From an uncultured Ruminococcus sp. (GTDB taxonomy: Bacteria > Bacillota > Clostridia > Oscillospirales > CAG-272), in assembly GCA_902765885.1 (NCBI GenBank), contig CACXBN010000005.1:1-22064 (forward strand): a DNA stretch of 22,064 nt, written 5' to 3'. Within the stretch, counting starts at the first letter, position 1. Every line of letters begins with the position of its first letter. The notes beneath the pieces are model-generated. The model saw nothing but the letters and a program-made list of their open reading frames with translations, was not told where the DNA came from and did not search any database. This document shows, one piece after another, positions 15,295-22,064 of the stretch. The position numbers and the translations under genes are program-made.

Positions 15295-16659
15295 ATGAAA
15301 CTAATCTATCAGCCTCAAGACAAACCAAAGCTGTCGCAGCTTATTCCATTTGCACTGCAGCAGCTGCTCGCAATTATGGCAGCCACTATCGCTGTTCCTA
15401 ATATTATCGGACATGGAATGAGCCCGTCTGCAGCTCTCTTCGGCGCAGGTATAGGAACAATCGTTTATCTTCTTTTCACTAAATTCCGCAGCCCCGTGTT
15501 CCTTGGATCGTCATTCGCTTTCCTTGGTTCGATGGCAGCAGCCTTTGCCGGCGGCGTATCAATGTCGCTCGGATATCTCGGACTGATCATCGGTGCTGTA
15601 TTCGCAGGTCTCGTTTATGTAGTAATTGCCATTATAGTGAAATTCACCGGAGCAGGCTGGGTTTCCAAAATAATGCCTGCAGTCGTAATCGGACCGACAG
15701 TCGCTATAATTGGACTTTCACTTGCCGGAAACGCAGTCGGCGATCTCTTCAAGGGAAATATTCTTGATGCTGAAGGCACACCCGTAGCAAACGGATATAT
15801 CTGCCTTGTGGTTGGCCTCGTGACACTTGCAGTAACAATGCTCTGTGCTGTTTACGGAAAGAAAATGGCCAGAATGATTCCGTTTATCATCGGTATTGTC
15901 AGCGGATATGCTCTTGCAGCTATTCTCACTGTTATAGGCAACGCAGCAGGCGTTGAAGAACTCAAAATCATAAACTTCTCCATGTTTGCCGATATGAAAT
16001 GGTACCCCGAATTCACATTCATCACTGCCTTCTCCGGCGGCTTCGATACAGGTGAGGTTGGATCCATCGGCGCATACATAGGCTCGATCGCAGTAGCATA
16101 CGTTCCGGTTGCATTCGTTGTATTTGCCGAACATATAGCAGACCACAAAAATATTTCTTCCATTATTGAAAAAGACCTTCTCGAAGATCCGGGTCTCCAC
16201 AGAACACTTCTCGGTGACGGTGTCGGTTCCATGGTAGGCGCCATATTCGGTGGATGTCCTAACACGACATACGGAGAATCCGTAGGATGCGTAGCTATTT
16301 CCGGTAACGCATCGGTAAGCACGATCCTTGCGACCGGCATCATTGCAATGGTTATATCATTCATAGCTCCTTTCTCAACCTTCCTCGCTACCATTCCTTC
16401 ATGCGTAATGGGCGGCGTATGCATGGCTCTGTACGGATTCATTGCCGTATCAGGTCTTAAGATGGTTCAGAAAGTAGACCTTGAAGACAACAGAAATCTC
16501 TTCGTTGTATCAGTAATTCTGATTGCAGGTATAGGCGGTATGACCCTCAAGTTCGGTCAGGTAACGATTACTGAAGTTGCATGTGCACTTGTTCTCGGTA
16601 TCCTTACAAATGTTATGCTTGGCAGAAAGAAGAAAGCAGAAGAAACTTCCGAAAAGTAG
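15295..16659 (+). CDS. uraA: Uracil permease (NCS2 family)
   Basis: This membrane protein imports uracil, probably by proton symport, for pyrimidine salvage. The 454 residues are almost wholly hydrophobic helices, as in the 14-helix NCS2/UraA fold. FVVFAEHIADH holds the conserved glutamate of the substrate site, and LLEDPGLHRTLLGDG and GCPNTTYGESVG are close to the E. coli UraA signature regions. Those two motifs favour uracil over xanthine or urate. The C-terminus is short and lysine-rich (RKKKAEETSEK). CGGAGGAAGT precedes ATG 15295. The gene is monocistronic behind an attenuator-like leader, with no pyr genes beside it. Confidence 0.93.
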   Translation: MKLIYQPQDKPKLSQLIPFALQQLLAIMAATIAVPNIIGHGMSPSAALFGAGIGTIVYLLFTKFRSPVFLGSSFAFLGSMAAAFAGGVSMSLGYLGLIIGAVFAGLVYVVIAIIVKFTGAGWVSKIMPAVVIGPTVAIIGLSLAGNAVGDLFKGNILDAEGTPVANGYICLVVGLVTLAVTMLCAVYGKKMARMIPFIIGIVSGYALAAILTVIGNAAGVEELKIINFSMFADMKWYPEFTFITAFSGGFDTGEVGSIGAYIGSIAVAYVPVAFVVFAEHIADHKNISSIIEKDLLEDPGLHRTLLGDGVGSMVGAIFGGCPNTTYGESVGCVAISGNASVSTILATGIIAMVISFIAPFSTFLATIPSCVMGGVCMALYGFIAVSGLKMVQKVDLEDNRNLFVVSVILIAGIGGMTLKFGQVTITEVACALVLGILTNVMLGRKKKAEETSEK

Positions 16660-16670
16660 AATAAAAAAAG

Positions 16671-16709
16671 AGGCTGTGAAAAATGAGATGAAATCATGAT
16701 TCACAGCCT
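16671..16709. terminator. Hairpin terminator between convergent uraA and araC-type gene
   Basis: A 10-bp stem AGGCTGTGAA/TTCACAGCCT has a 19-nt loop with an inner ATGA/TCAT pairing. On the minus strand it is followed by seven T residues, so it is best as terminator of the AraC unit; plus-strand readers of uraA meet the stem without a good T-run. Confidence 0.7.
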
Positions 16710-16721
16710 TGTGATTATGCG

Positions 16722-16755
16722 ACCTGGCATTCGACTCGCGAGCCGAAAGCCAGGT
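16722..16755. terminator. Second hairpin in the convergent region
   Basis: ACCTGGC and GCCAGGT form a 7-bp outer stem. The inside is nearly palindromic around CTCGCGAG. It is followed on the plus strand by an AT-rich tract (TATATTATTAATTTTA), so it may terminate uraA transcripts. It does not fold as a tRNA. Confidence 0.45.
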
Positions 16756-16789
16756 TATATTATTAATTTTACGATATGGTCGTCCAGTG

Positions 16790-17620
16790 TCAGGATTCAC
16801 GGATTCTTTTTCTGTAACTTGCCGGAGTTGTTCCTACAATATTCTTGAATGTTGTGGAAAAATGCTGAGTGTTTGAATAGTGAAGCAACGAGGCTATGTC
16901 TCGCAGTGGCATGACGGTATTTACGAGAAGAGATTTTGCAATCTCCATCTTCTTTTCTATAATATACTGCCCCGGTGTTGTTCTATACCTTTTCTTGAAT
17001 GTGCGTATAACATGAACATCGGAAATTCCGAATTGTCCTGAAATGCTCCCGACATCGATATCCTTATAAATGTTGTTGTCGATGTATTTTTTTATTTTCT
17101 CTTCCAGCGATGTGGATGAGGAGCCTCCCGGAAAATGAATATCTCTTGTTGCCGCAGACATGAGTGAAAAGATCTTTGACAGAAGTTCGCACGATATTAA
17201 GGACGGATCAAATGTATTGGATTTTGAGAGCATCTCATGGATCTCGCGAAACATGCCTTCATATTCTCCATTGACAATGTATACAGATGAGGGAATCAGC
17301 ATGGAGACGGCTTTTCTGAACAGTCTGCCGTCCGCATGAAACCATAATTGTTCGAGAGGACTCTCATTGTCCGATCTGCATGTGACGGTTTCTCCTTTGG
17401 AGATTATATACATGTCTCCCGGGACAATCCTGTTGGTAGTTCCTCCGTAATCGAGATAACCGCTTCCGGATGTCACGTATGAAAAAACATATGACCGGGC
17501 AGGAGAGAACTCATTGTAATAATCAGATGCCCCGGTGGTGATTCCCGCAAGAGGACAGAAAAAGGTGAAAAATGACGGAGAATCATCAACATATATTATA
17601 TTGTCTGTGGTGGAATTCAA
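16790..17620 (-). CDS. AraC-family transcriptional regulator
   Basis: The 276-residue protein has an N-terminal cupin-like sensor (about 35-110: SYVFSYVTSGSGYLDYGG, PGDMYIISKGE) and a C-terminal AraC DNA-binding domain with two helix-turn-helix units (about 175-275). These hold SGQFGISDVHVIRTFKKRY and the family pattern with PGQYIIEKKMEIAKSLL, IASLLHYSNTQHFSTTFK and PASYRKR. TTG 17620 is the start: GGAGG (17628-17632 on the plus strand) lies 7 nt upstream, and the nearby ATG is out of frame and runs into a stop. It lies 17 bp after the DUF6873-like gene and is probably cotranscribed. Targets and ligand are unknown; a sugar or related metabolite would be typical. Confidence 0.93.
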   Translation of the reverse strand: MNSTTDNIIYVDDSPSFFTFFCPLAGITTGASDYYNEFSPARSYVFSYVTSGSGYLDYGGTTNRIVPGDMYIISKGETVTCRSDNESPLEQLWFHADGRLFRKAVSMLIPSSVYIVNGEYEGMFREIHEMLSKSNTFDPSLISCELLSKIFSLMSAATRDIHFPGGSSSTSLEEKIKKYIDNNIYKDIDVGSISGQFGISDVHVIRTFKKRYRTTPGQYIIEKKMEIAKSLLVNTVMPLRDIASLLHYSNTQHFSTTFKNIVGTTPASYRKRIRES

Positions 17621-17637
17621 TACATCGCCTCCGGTTT

Positions 17638-18372
17638 CTATATGAATTTGATGCCGCCGTAGTCTTCGAGCGGCCTTTCGGACAGTTCCTTTATTATGTA
17701 TCCGTAGTGATGAGCAAACGACTTTATTGCAGTTTCCGATTCAAGCCCGTTCAGTGAACCTAGCAGATAAATGATTCCGCTGTCATATCCGCCGCATCCT
17801 CCGATAAGTCCCATATCATATCCCCTGAGCCTGATGTCGGAATTCGGAACGAGACAGCAGTTGACTCCCGTATCTCTGAGAACGGAGGCAATGCCGGGAT
17901 CCGATGTTATTATTCCGGAATCAGTGATGATACAGGAGCATGCAGAATAACCCTGCTTTACCGGAATAGCGGAAAATCCCAAGTCTTTGGCATATGCCAC
18001 GGCGATTTCGAAAGACGACTCCGGTTTGCATATTATGAGTTTGCGGCAGTCATCCACCGCAATGTTCAGAGTAGCATCATACGGATATTTGCTTCTTTTT
18101 TGAGCTTCCGTATTTTCGGTGCACACTTCAAGCTTTCCGTACTCCGTTATCTCATCTATGAGATGTCTGTTTTCGGCATAATATTCCTTATTCACAAAGA
18201 GTCTGTTTTCAATGCGGCATACGAGCATATCGGGATGAGAGGCAACAGGGGACGGCAAATATCTGTCTGCAGGAAGCCTGAAAACCTTAAATGATTCGGA
18301 CAGCTGTGCTGCAGATTCCTCAGGGATCAGATGAGAAACCAGACAGAGCTTTTTTCTTGATAATAAAGACAT
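17638..18372 (-). CDS. GME-fold-like hypothetical protein (DUF6873-like)
   Basis: A 244-residue soluble protein. The stretches KYPYDATLNIAVDD, VKQGYSACSCIITDSGIITSD, IRLRGYDMGLIGGCGGYD and IIYLLGSLNGL recall the clostridial family named DUF6873, described as a GME (guanidino-group-modifying enzyme) fold. The repeated beta-strand, GG/D and N pattern fits that fold. Catalytic activity is not established, and the CSC and GGCGG cysteines may or may not be functional. ATG 18372 is preferred because GGGAG lies 5 nt upstream; an in-frame TTG at 18396 would place that site inside the gene. It starts immediately after the rpmB terminator and is followed 17 bp later by the AraC regulator. Confidence 0.7.
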   Translation of the reverse strand: MSLLSRKKLCLVSHLIPEESAAQLSESFKVFRLPADRYLPSPVASHPDMLVCRIENRLFVNKEYYAENRHLIDEITEYGKLEVCTENTEAQKRSKYPYDATLNIAVDDCRKLIICKPESSFEIAVAYAKDLGFSAIPVKQGYSACSCIITDSGIITSDPGIASVLRDTGVNCCLVPNSDIRLRGYDMGLIGGCGGYDSGIIYLLGSLNGLESETAIKSFAHHYGYIIKELSERPLEDYGGIKFI

Positions 18373-18392
18373 TTCAACTCCCAAAAGCAAAG

Positions 18393-18427
18393 TCAAAAAC
18401 TCCCCGGCATTTTAGCTGGGGAGTTTT
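18393..18427 (-). terminator. Terminator of rpmB
   Basis: A 10-bp stem AAAACTCCCC/GGGGAGTTTT with a short loop and weak inner GC pairs. On the minus strand it ends in T5 (GTTTTTG). It sits 16 bp after the rpmB stop and 21 bp before the DUF6873-like start codon. Confidence 0.85.
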
Positions 18428-18442
18428 GAATTTTAATCAAGC

Positions 18443-18628
18443 TTAAACTCTTGTAACCTTGCCGGAACGCAGGCAACGTGAGCAAACGTTAACAGTTGTA
18501 TGTGTTCCGTCTACAACAGCTCTAACTCTTCTGATGTTAGGCTTCCAAGCTCTATTTGTTTTGCGGTTGGAGTGGGATACGTTGTGACCGAATGTCACGC
18601 CCTTGCCGCAGATACTGCACTTAGCCAT
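18443..18628 (-). CDS. rpmB: 50S ribosomal protein L28
   Basis: The 61-residue protein is a structural component of the large ribosomal subunit. It has the L28 pattern CSICGKGVTFGHNVSHSNRKT, RAWKPNIRRVRAVVDG and a C-terminal VCSRCLRSGKV (first motif trimmed to its core). Four cysteines in two CxxC pairs (C4, C7, C49, C52) make it the zinc-binding form. Zinc-free copies of L28 occur in zinc-starvation responses, but none is here. GGAGG lies 10 nt before ATG 18628. It has its own strong promoter and terminator, so it is a single-gene unit. Confidence 0.97.
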   Translation of the reverse strand: MAKCSICGKGVTFGHNVSHSNRKTNRAWKPNIRRVRAVVDGTHTTVNVCSRCLRSGKVTRV

Positions 18629-18676
18629 AATATTTACACCTCCATAACGGATTTATCCAAAAAGTCAACATTGAGG

Positions 18677-18705
18677 ATTATACCATAACGATTTTTAAAT
18701 TGCAA
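18677..18705 (-). promoter_or_regulatory. Promoter of rpmB
   Basis: On the minus strand TTGCAA (18700-18705) and TATAAT (18677-18682) are exactly 17 bp apart with a TGG extended -10 element. It gives a leader of about 42 nt. Confidence 0.9.
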
Positions 18706-18744
18706 TAGTATTTTTTTGCTATTTTTTCATTGTTTTAGGCCGCT

Positions 18745-18768
18745 TTTTCGATGCACTTGTGCCGAAAA
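18745..18768 (-). other. Weak hairpin after the aminotransferase gene
   Basis: TTTTCG and CGAAAA with inner GCA/TGC form an imperfect stem with an AT bulge, just past the aminotransferase stop. It has no T-run on the minus strand, so termination here is doubtful and readthrough into rpmB is possible. Confidence 0.3.
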
Positions 18769-18772
18769 CGAG

Positions 18773-19939
18773 TCACAGTTCCGAAATGAAGGACTTGATC
18801 CTCGAAAGGGCCTTTGATATATGGTCGACCGAATAGGCGTATGATATTCTTGCATATCCGTCGCACCCTTCGCCGAATGCCGTGCCCGGAACTATTGCGA
18901 CACCTTTTTCATTGAGAAGCCGCCTGCAGAACTCTTCTGAAGACATCCCGAACTTGGAAACGTTCGGATATACGTAGAAGGCGCCTTCAGCCTCGAAACA
19001 GTCAAGTCCGAGTTCTCTGAGTTCGGCAACGATATACCTTCTTCTCCTGTTGTATTCTTCCCTCATTACAGCCACATCATTGTCGCCGTTGTTTATTGCT
19101 TCAAGAGCAGCAAACTGTGAGACGGTGGGCGCACACATTATGGCATATTGATGGATTTTCAGCATCTGCTTGGTGACGGGAGCCGGAGCGAGAGTATACC
19201 CGAGTCTCCATCCGGTCATTGCATACGATTTTGAAAAGCCGCTTGTGATTACAGTCCTTTCCCTCATCCCGTCGAGAGAGGCTATCGATACGTGGTTGTG
19301 CCCGTATGTCAGTTCGCAGTATATCTCGTCCGAAAGGACCATGATGTCGGTTCCGCGAAGAACATCGGCAATGGGCTCGAGGTCCTCCTTGGTCATTATG
19401 GCGCCGGTTGGATTGTTGGGATAGGGAAGAATGAGCAGTTTTGTTTTGTCGGTGATTGCGGATTTCAGCTCTTCCGGCATCAGTTTGAAGCTGTTTTCCT
19501 CTTTTGTGTAAATGAAAACAGGTTTTCCTCCGCACAGCGAGGTCAGAGGACCGTAGCATACGAAAGCGGGAAGAACTATTATCACCTCATCTCCGGGTGA
19601 CACAAGAGCGCGAAGTGTGAGGTCGATGGCTTCGCTTCCGCCGACTGTCACGACTATCTCGGATACTGGGTCGTAATCAAGGCCGAACCTGCGTTTGTTA
19701 TATGCCGCGATCCCCTGCCTCAGCTCAAGCGTACCGCTGTTTGAGGTATAGTACGTCTTTCCTTTTTCGAGTGACTCTATTGCGGCAACGCGAATGTGCC
19801 AGGGAGTCACGAAATCCGGCTGACCGACCGTAAGTCCAATTACGTCTTTCTTATCGTTCAGAAGATCGAAGAATTTCCTTATCCCGGACGGCTTGATCTC
19901 CTGTACGGTCTCGGAAAGGATTTTCGTATAGTCAATCAT
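18773..19939 (-). CDS. Class I/II PLP-dependent aminotransferase
   Basis: A 388-residue fold-type I aminotransferase. Motifs in order are GLTVGQPDFVTP, TYYTSNSGTLELRQ (substrate/PLP entry), LPYPNNPTGAI (PLP-binding Asn), LSDEIYCELTY (PLP ring Asp and Tyr), SGFSKSYAMTGWRLGY with the Schiff-base lysine K237, and a C-terminal ARISYAYS with the carboxylate-binding Arg. It belongs with aspartate/aromatic-type aminotransferases of the AspC/PatA/AraT group; the amino donor cannot be read from sequence. ATG 19939 overlaps the stop codon of the Lrp-type gene by 1 nt (TGATG), so translation is coupled. The pairing with an Lrp/AsnC regulator suggests amino-acid-responsive control. Confidence 0.94.
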   Translation of the reverse strand: MIDYTKILSETVQEIKPSGIRKFFDLLNDKKDVIGLTVGQPDFVTPWHIRVAAIESLEKGKTYYTSNSGTLELRQGIAAYNKRRFGLDYDPVSEIVVTVGGSEAIDLTLRALVSPGDEVIIVLPAFVCYGPLTSLCGGKPVFIYTKEENSFKLMPEELKSAITDKTKLLILPYPNNPTGAIMTKEDLEPIADVLRGTDIMVLSDEIYCELTYGHNHVSIASLDGMRERTVITSGFSKSYAMTGWRLGYTLAPAPVTKQMLKIHQYAIMCAPTVSQFAALEAINNGDNDVAVMREEYNRRRRYIVAELRELGLDCFEAEGAFYVYPNVSKFGMSSEEFCRRLLNEKGVAIVPGTAFGEGCDGYARISYAYSVDHISKALSRIKSFISEL

Positions 19940-20415
19940 CAGAAATCGATTCCTCTCTCATCAACCGGGACAGCTCCGTAAATAATGTTGTTGTCCTTGT
20001 ATTTTCTGAGCATGAAATGAGTTGATGTTGATATTACGTCCTCTATCGTGGAAAGTTTCTCTGCAACAAAGAACGCGACTTCGCGCATGGTTTTTCCTTT
20101 GATGAAAACAGCAAGGTCAAAACCGCCCGACATCAGATAGAGTGATTCCACTTCCGGATAGTTGTATATTTTTTCGGCTATATGATCAAACCCTTTGTCT
20201 CTCTGGGGAGTTATCTTGAGCTCGATCATGGCACTTACATATTCACGGTTTGTTTTGTCCCAGTCTATCTCGGTGTGGTATCCGAGAATGACACCTTCTT
20301 TTTCGTATTCTTCTATCATTTTCTTTATATCGCCGACTTCTTTGCCAAGCATTAGTGCGATCTGTTCGTGTGAGAGTCTGGCGTCATTTTCAAGCAGTTT
20401 CAGAAGTTCTATCAT
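19939..20415 (-). CDS. Lrp/AsnC-family transcriptional regulator
   Basis: The 158-residue protein has an N-terminal winged helix (IELLKLLENDARLSHEQIA, read in parts, and GDIKKMIEEYEKEGVILGY) and a C-terminal RAM ligand-binding domain (about 65-140: AMIELKITPQR, YPEVESLYLMSGGFDLAVF). Such proteins form dimers to octamers and respond to amino acids. ATG 20415 overlaps the TGA of the MutS-like gene as ATGA (4 bp), and AGGAG lies 10 nt upstream inside that gene. It likely controls the aminotransferase it is coupled to. The helix-turn-helix is divergent (LGKEVGDIKKMI in place of the usual S..TV.RRI pattern). Confidence 0.92.
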   Translation of the reverse strand: MIELLKLLENDARLSHEQIALMLGKEVGDIKKMIEEYEKEGVILGYHTEIDWDKTNREYVSAMIELKITPQRDKGFDHIAEKIYNYPEVESLYLMSGGFDLAVFIKGKTMREVAFFVAEKLSTIEDVISTSTHFMLRKYKDNNIIYGAVPVDERGIDF

Positions 20416-22046
20416 TTCGAGTTTTCTCCTCTGTGAATTTTTTTAAGAATATTGTCGAGTGACAGTCCGTATTTTTCTGCTATGTCTCTTGCATAGCTTC
20501 TTCCGTCGGGTTTTTCCCGGCGTATTTTAAAGTTTCTTTTCCCACTGTCTATTGCAGCGACAAGATTATCGACTCTGACACCACCGCACGGACCTGTAGC
20601 GGTGTTGACAGAGTCCACCGCGGCAGCGAGGTCATGAAGATGGGTTGAGAATATGCCGCGGCATTTTACAAGAGAAAATCCCTCGAGCACTTCAGAGGCA
20701 ATATACGCGCCTTCGAATGAACCCGTTGATGAAAGAGATTCATCAAGGAGAACGAGGCTGTATTCCGTTACTTCTTCGAAGATCATACTGAGACGGGAGC
20801 ATTCCTCGCCCAGGCGGCCTTTGTCTATGGTGTCTTCTCCGCCGGTCGGGAAATGTGTGAATATCATGTCCACCGGACTGATCTCGCATGATTCCGCACA
20901 TACGGGCAGTCCCAGCTGAGCCATTGCGAAAGCGATGCCCACAGCGCACGTGATGACTGATTTTCCGCCTCTGTTTGGTCCGGTGAGAACATATATCATG
21001 CCGTTTTCGTCAAATGTGAAGTCGTTCGGTACGGTTTCGGTGTTGAGCTTAAGCGCAACGACAGGATTGCACAGACCTGATGCGGAAAACTTCTTTTCAT
21101 ACATTTTTTTCATATCAGGCGTGCAGAGCGGACATCCGACGTCCTTCAGTTTGCCTATAAGCTCGGAGGCTTTTGTGACGAATTCGATTTCCGGCATCAT
21201 TTTGATGAGAAAATCGGTATTTTCAAGGACGTAATGCTGGATCACTTTTTTCCATGAACGGATGGACTGACGGTATATGTCGGTCAGGGCTCCGTTAAAT
21301 GCATTGGCCATTGCGATCTGACTGTTTTCAGTCTGGGTTTTCTTGAAAGGAACGAGCGGAGCTATGCAGGTCATGTCGTCCTTTTTGAAGTCAAGACGAA
21401 GCATTTTGTTTAAAAGATCGCCGGATTTGAAAGGTTCGTTGTTTACCGACAGCACACCTGCTTTTTCGGCTCTCATGCCTGCATCGAGATTGACCCCGAT
21501 CGTGATGCTTTTGATCTCTCTGACTCTTGAAGTAAGTTCATTGAGACGTTCGTTTACTTCCTTATAATAGTCACTCTCCGTCAGAGTATTGATCCTGTCG
21601 GCGAATTTCCTGAATGCAGTGCTTTTCAGTGACGGAGCGATCGGCAGCAGCTCGCTCTTCAGCATTTCCATAAGGGACGAGTAAAGTTCCACTTCGGCAA
21701 TGCTGTAAAGATAATTATCCGCTGATGATCCGTCGCTTCCAAGCTGTCTGAGCTCCGTTATGTCGTTAAGGAAGGGGATCATTTTGTTCAGTATTGACGA
21801 AAGCTCCGGATTCGCGGCCATATCTTCGAATGTTTCCTGACGGTACCTTATGGTATCCGAGTCACATGTGAAATAATCTCCGATGTCGCTTGTTCTGAGA
21901 TCAATGAGATAATCGATTTCAAGCTGCTTTATCGTATCGGAAGAGAGGTGTGCCTGAACACCGTGAGAGGTCATTCTTTCCGACTCGGATGAGGGATAAA
22001 GAAGACTTATATCGGACATATCCGGAATGATTTCACGACTATCCAT
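20412..22046 (-). CDS. MutS-like ATPase lacking mismatch-recognition domain
   Basis: A 544-residue protein whose C-terminal third is a MutS-family ABC ATPase. Walker A is GPNRGGKS (K362), the signature region is GRLGEECSRLS, Walker B is LVLLDESLSSTG (D435, E436), and FSTHLHDLA carries the switch histidine. The first 330 residues resemble MutS lever and clamp helices, but no mismatch-binding domain I (F-x-E) and no C-terminal Smr nuclease of MutS2 are present. Canonical MutS is about 850 residues. It is therefore one of the poorly characterised MutS-related proteins. ATG 22046 follows AGGAGG (22054-22059) at 7 nt, so the gene is complete; its promoter lies outside the window. The stop overlaps the Lrp-type gene by 4 bp. 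Confidence 0.9.
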   Translation of the reverse strand: MDSREIIPDMSDISLLYPSSESERMTSHGVQAHLSSDTIKQLEIDYLIDLRTSDIGDYFTCDSDTIRYRQETFEDMAANPELSSILNKMIPFLNDITELRQLGSDGSSADNYLYSIAEVELYSSLMEMLKSELLPIAPSLKSTAFRKFADRINTLTESDYYKEVNERLNELTSRVREIKSITIGVNLDAGMRAEKAGVLSVNNEPFKSGDLLNKMLRLDFKKDDMTCIAPLVPFKKTQTENSQIAMANAFNGALTDIYRQSIRSWKKVIQHYVLENTDFLIKMMPEIEFVTKASELIGKLKDVGCPLCTPDMKKMYEKKFSASGLCNPVVALKLNTETVPNDFTFDENGMIYVLTGPNRGGKSVITCAVGIAFAMAQLGLPVCAESCEISPVDMIFTHFPTGGEDTIDKGRLGEECSRLSMIFEEVTEYSLVLLDESLSSTGSFEGAYIASEVLEGFSLVKCRGIFSTHLHDLAAAVDSVNTATGPCGGVRVDNLVAAIDSGKRNFKIRREKPDGRSYARDIAEKYGLSLDNILKKIHRGENSK

Positions 22047-22064
22047 ACATTAACCTCCTGAAAA

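Noticed and set aside
16719..16760. Possible tRNA in the uraA/AraC interval
   Set aside because: The sequence makes one long hairpin, not a cloverleaf; no T-loop or CCA-type acceptor pattern is present.

Overview
This window reads as chromosomal DNA of a low-to-mid GC Gram-positive anaerobe, most likely class Clostridia (Bacillota). The signs are a type III glutamine synthetase, a zinc-type ribosomal protein L28, TTG starts behind strong AGGAGG-like ribosome binding sites, near-consensus sigma-A promoters, intrinsic terminators with U-tracts, and an S-layer-homology-like tail on the first gene. No rRNA, tRNA, insertion sequence, phage gene or CRISPR array was seen.

Plus strand, 1-8.7 kb. The window opens inside a large parallel beta-helix, probably carbohydrate-active, protein. 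Next comes trpS with an exactly consensus promoter, then a short C-terminal remnant of a DUF4143-type ATPase gene. A four-gene probable operon follows: glnN (glutamine synthetase III), a flavin reductase-like protein, an SMC/OLD-type AAA ATPase and a small Toprim protein. The last three genes overlap by 11 bp at each junction. A terminator at 8668-8698 closes the unit. The ATPase/Toprim pair resembles the architecture of two-gene nuclease systems (OLD, PARIS, RloAB type) and is the best candidate for an undescribed system here.

Plus strand, 8.7-16.7 kb. A DeoR-family regulator is preceded by three copies of a dyad AACA-N7-TGTT spaced exactly 22 bp apart across its promoter. It heads a 2-oxoacid dehydrogenase operon in the unusual order E2, E3, E1, with E1 alpha and beta fused in one 827-residue chain. 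After a terminator comes uraA (uracil permease), with its own strong promoter and a leader carrying two tandem terminator-like hairpins.

Minus strand, 16.7-22.06 kb. Read in transcription order from the right edge: a stand-alone MutS-like ATPase, an Lrp/AsnC regulator and a PLP aminotransferase, joined by 4-bp and 1-bp overlaps. Then comes rpmB (L28) with its own promoter and terminator, then a GME-fold-like protein (DUF6873-like) and an AraC regulator. The AraC unit and uraA converge on a hairpin-rich region near 16.7 kb.

The themes are nitrogen and amino-acid metabolism (glnN, Lrp, aminotransferase), oxidative decarboxylation of a 2-oxoacid under dedicated control, and pyrimidine salvage. 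All functional calls rest on reading motifs by eye; no database search was possible.
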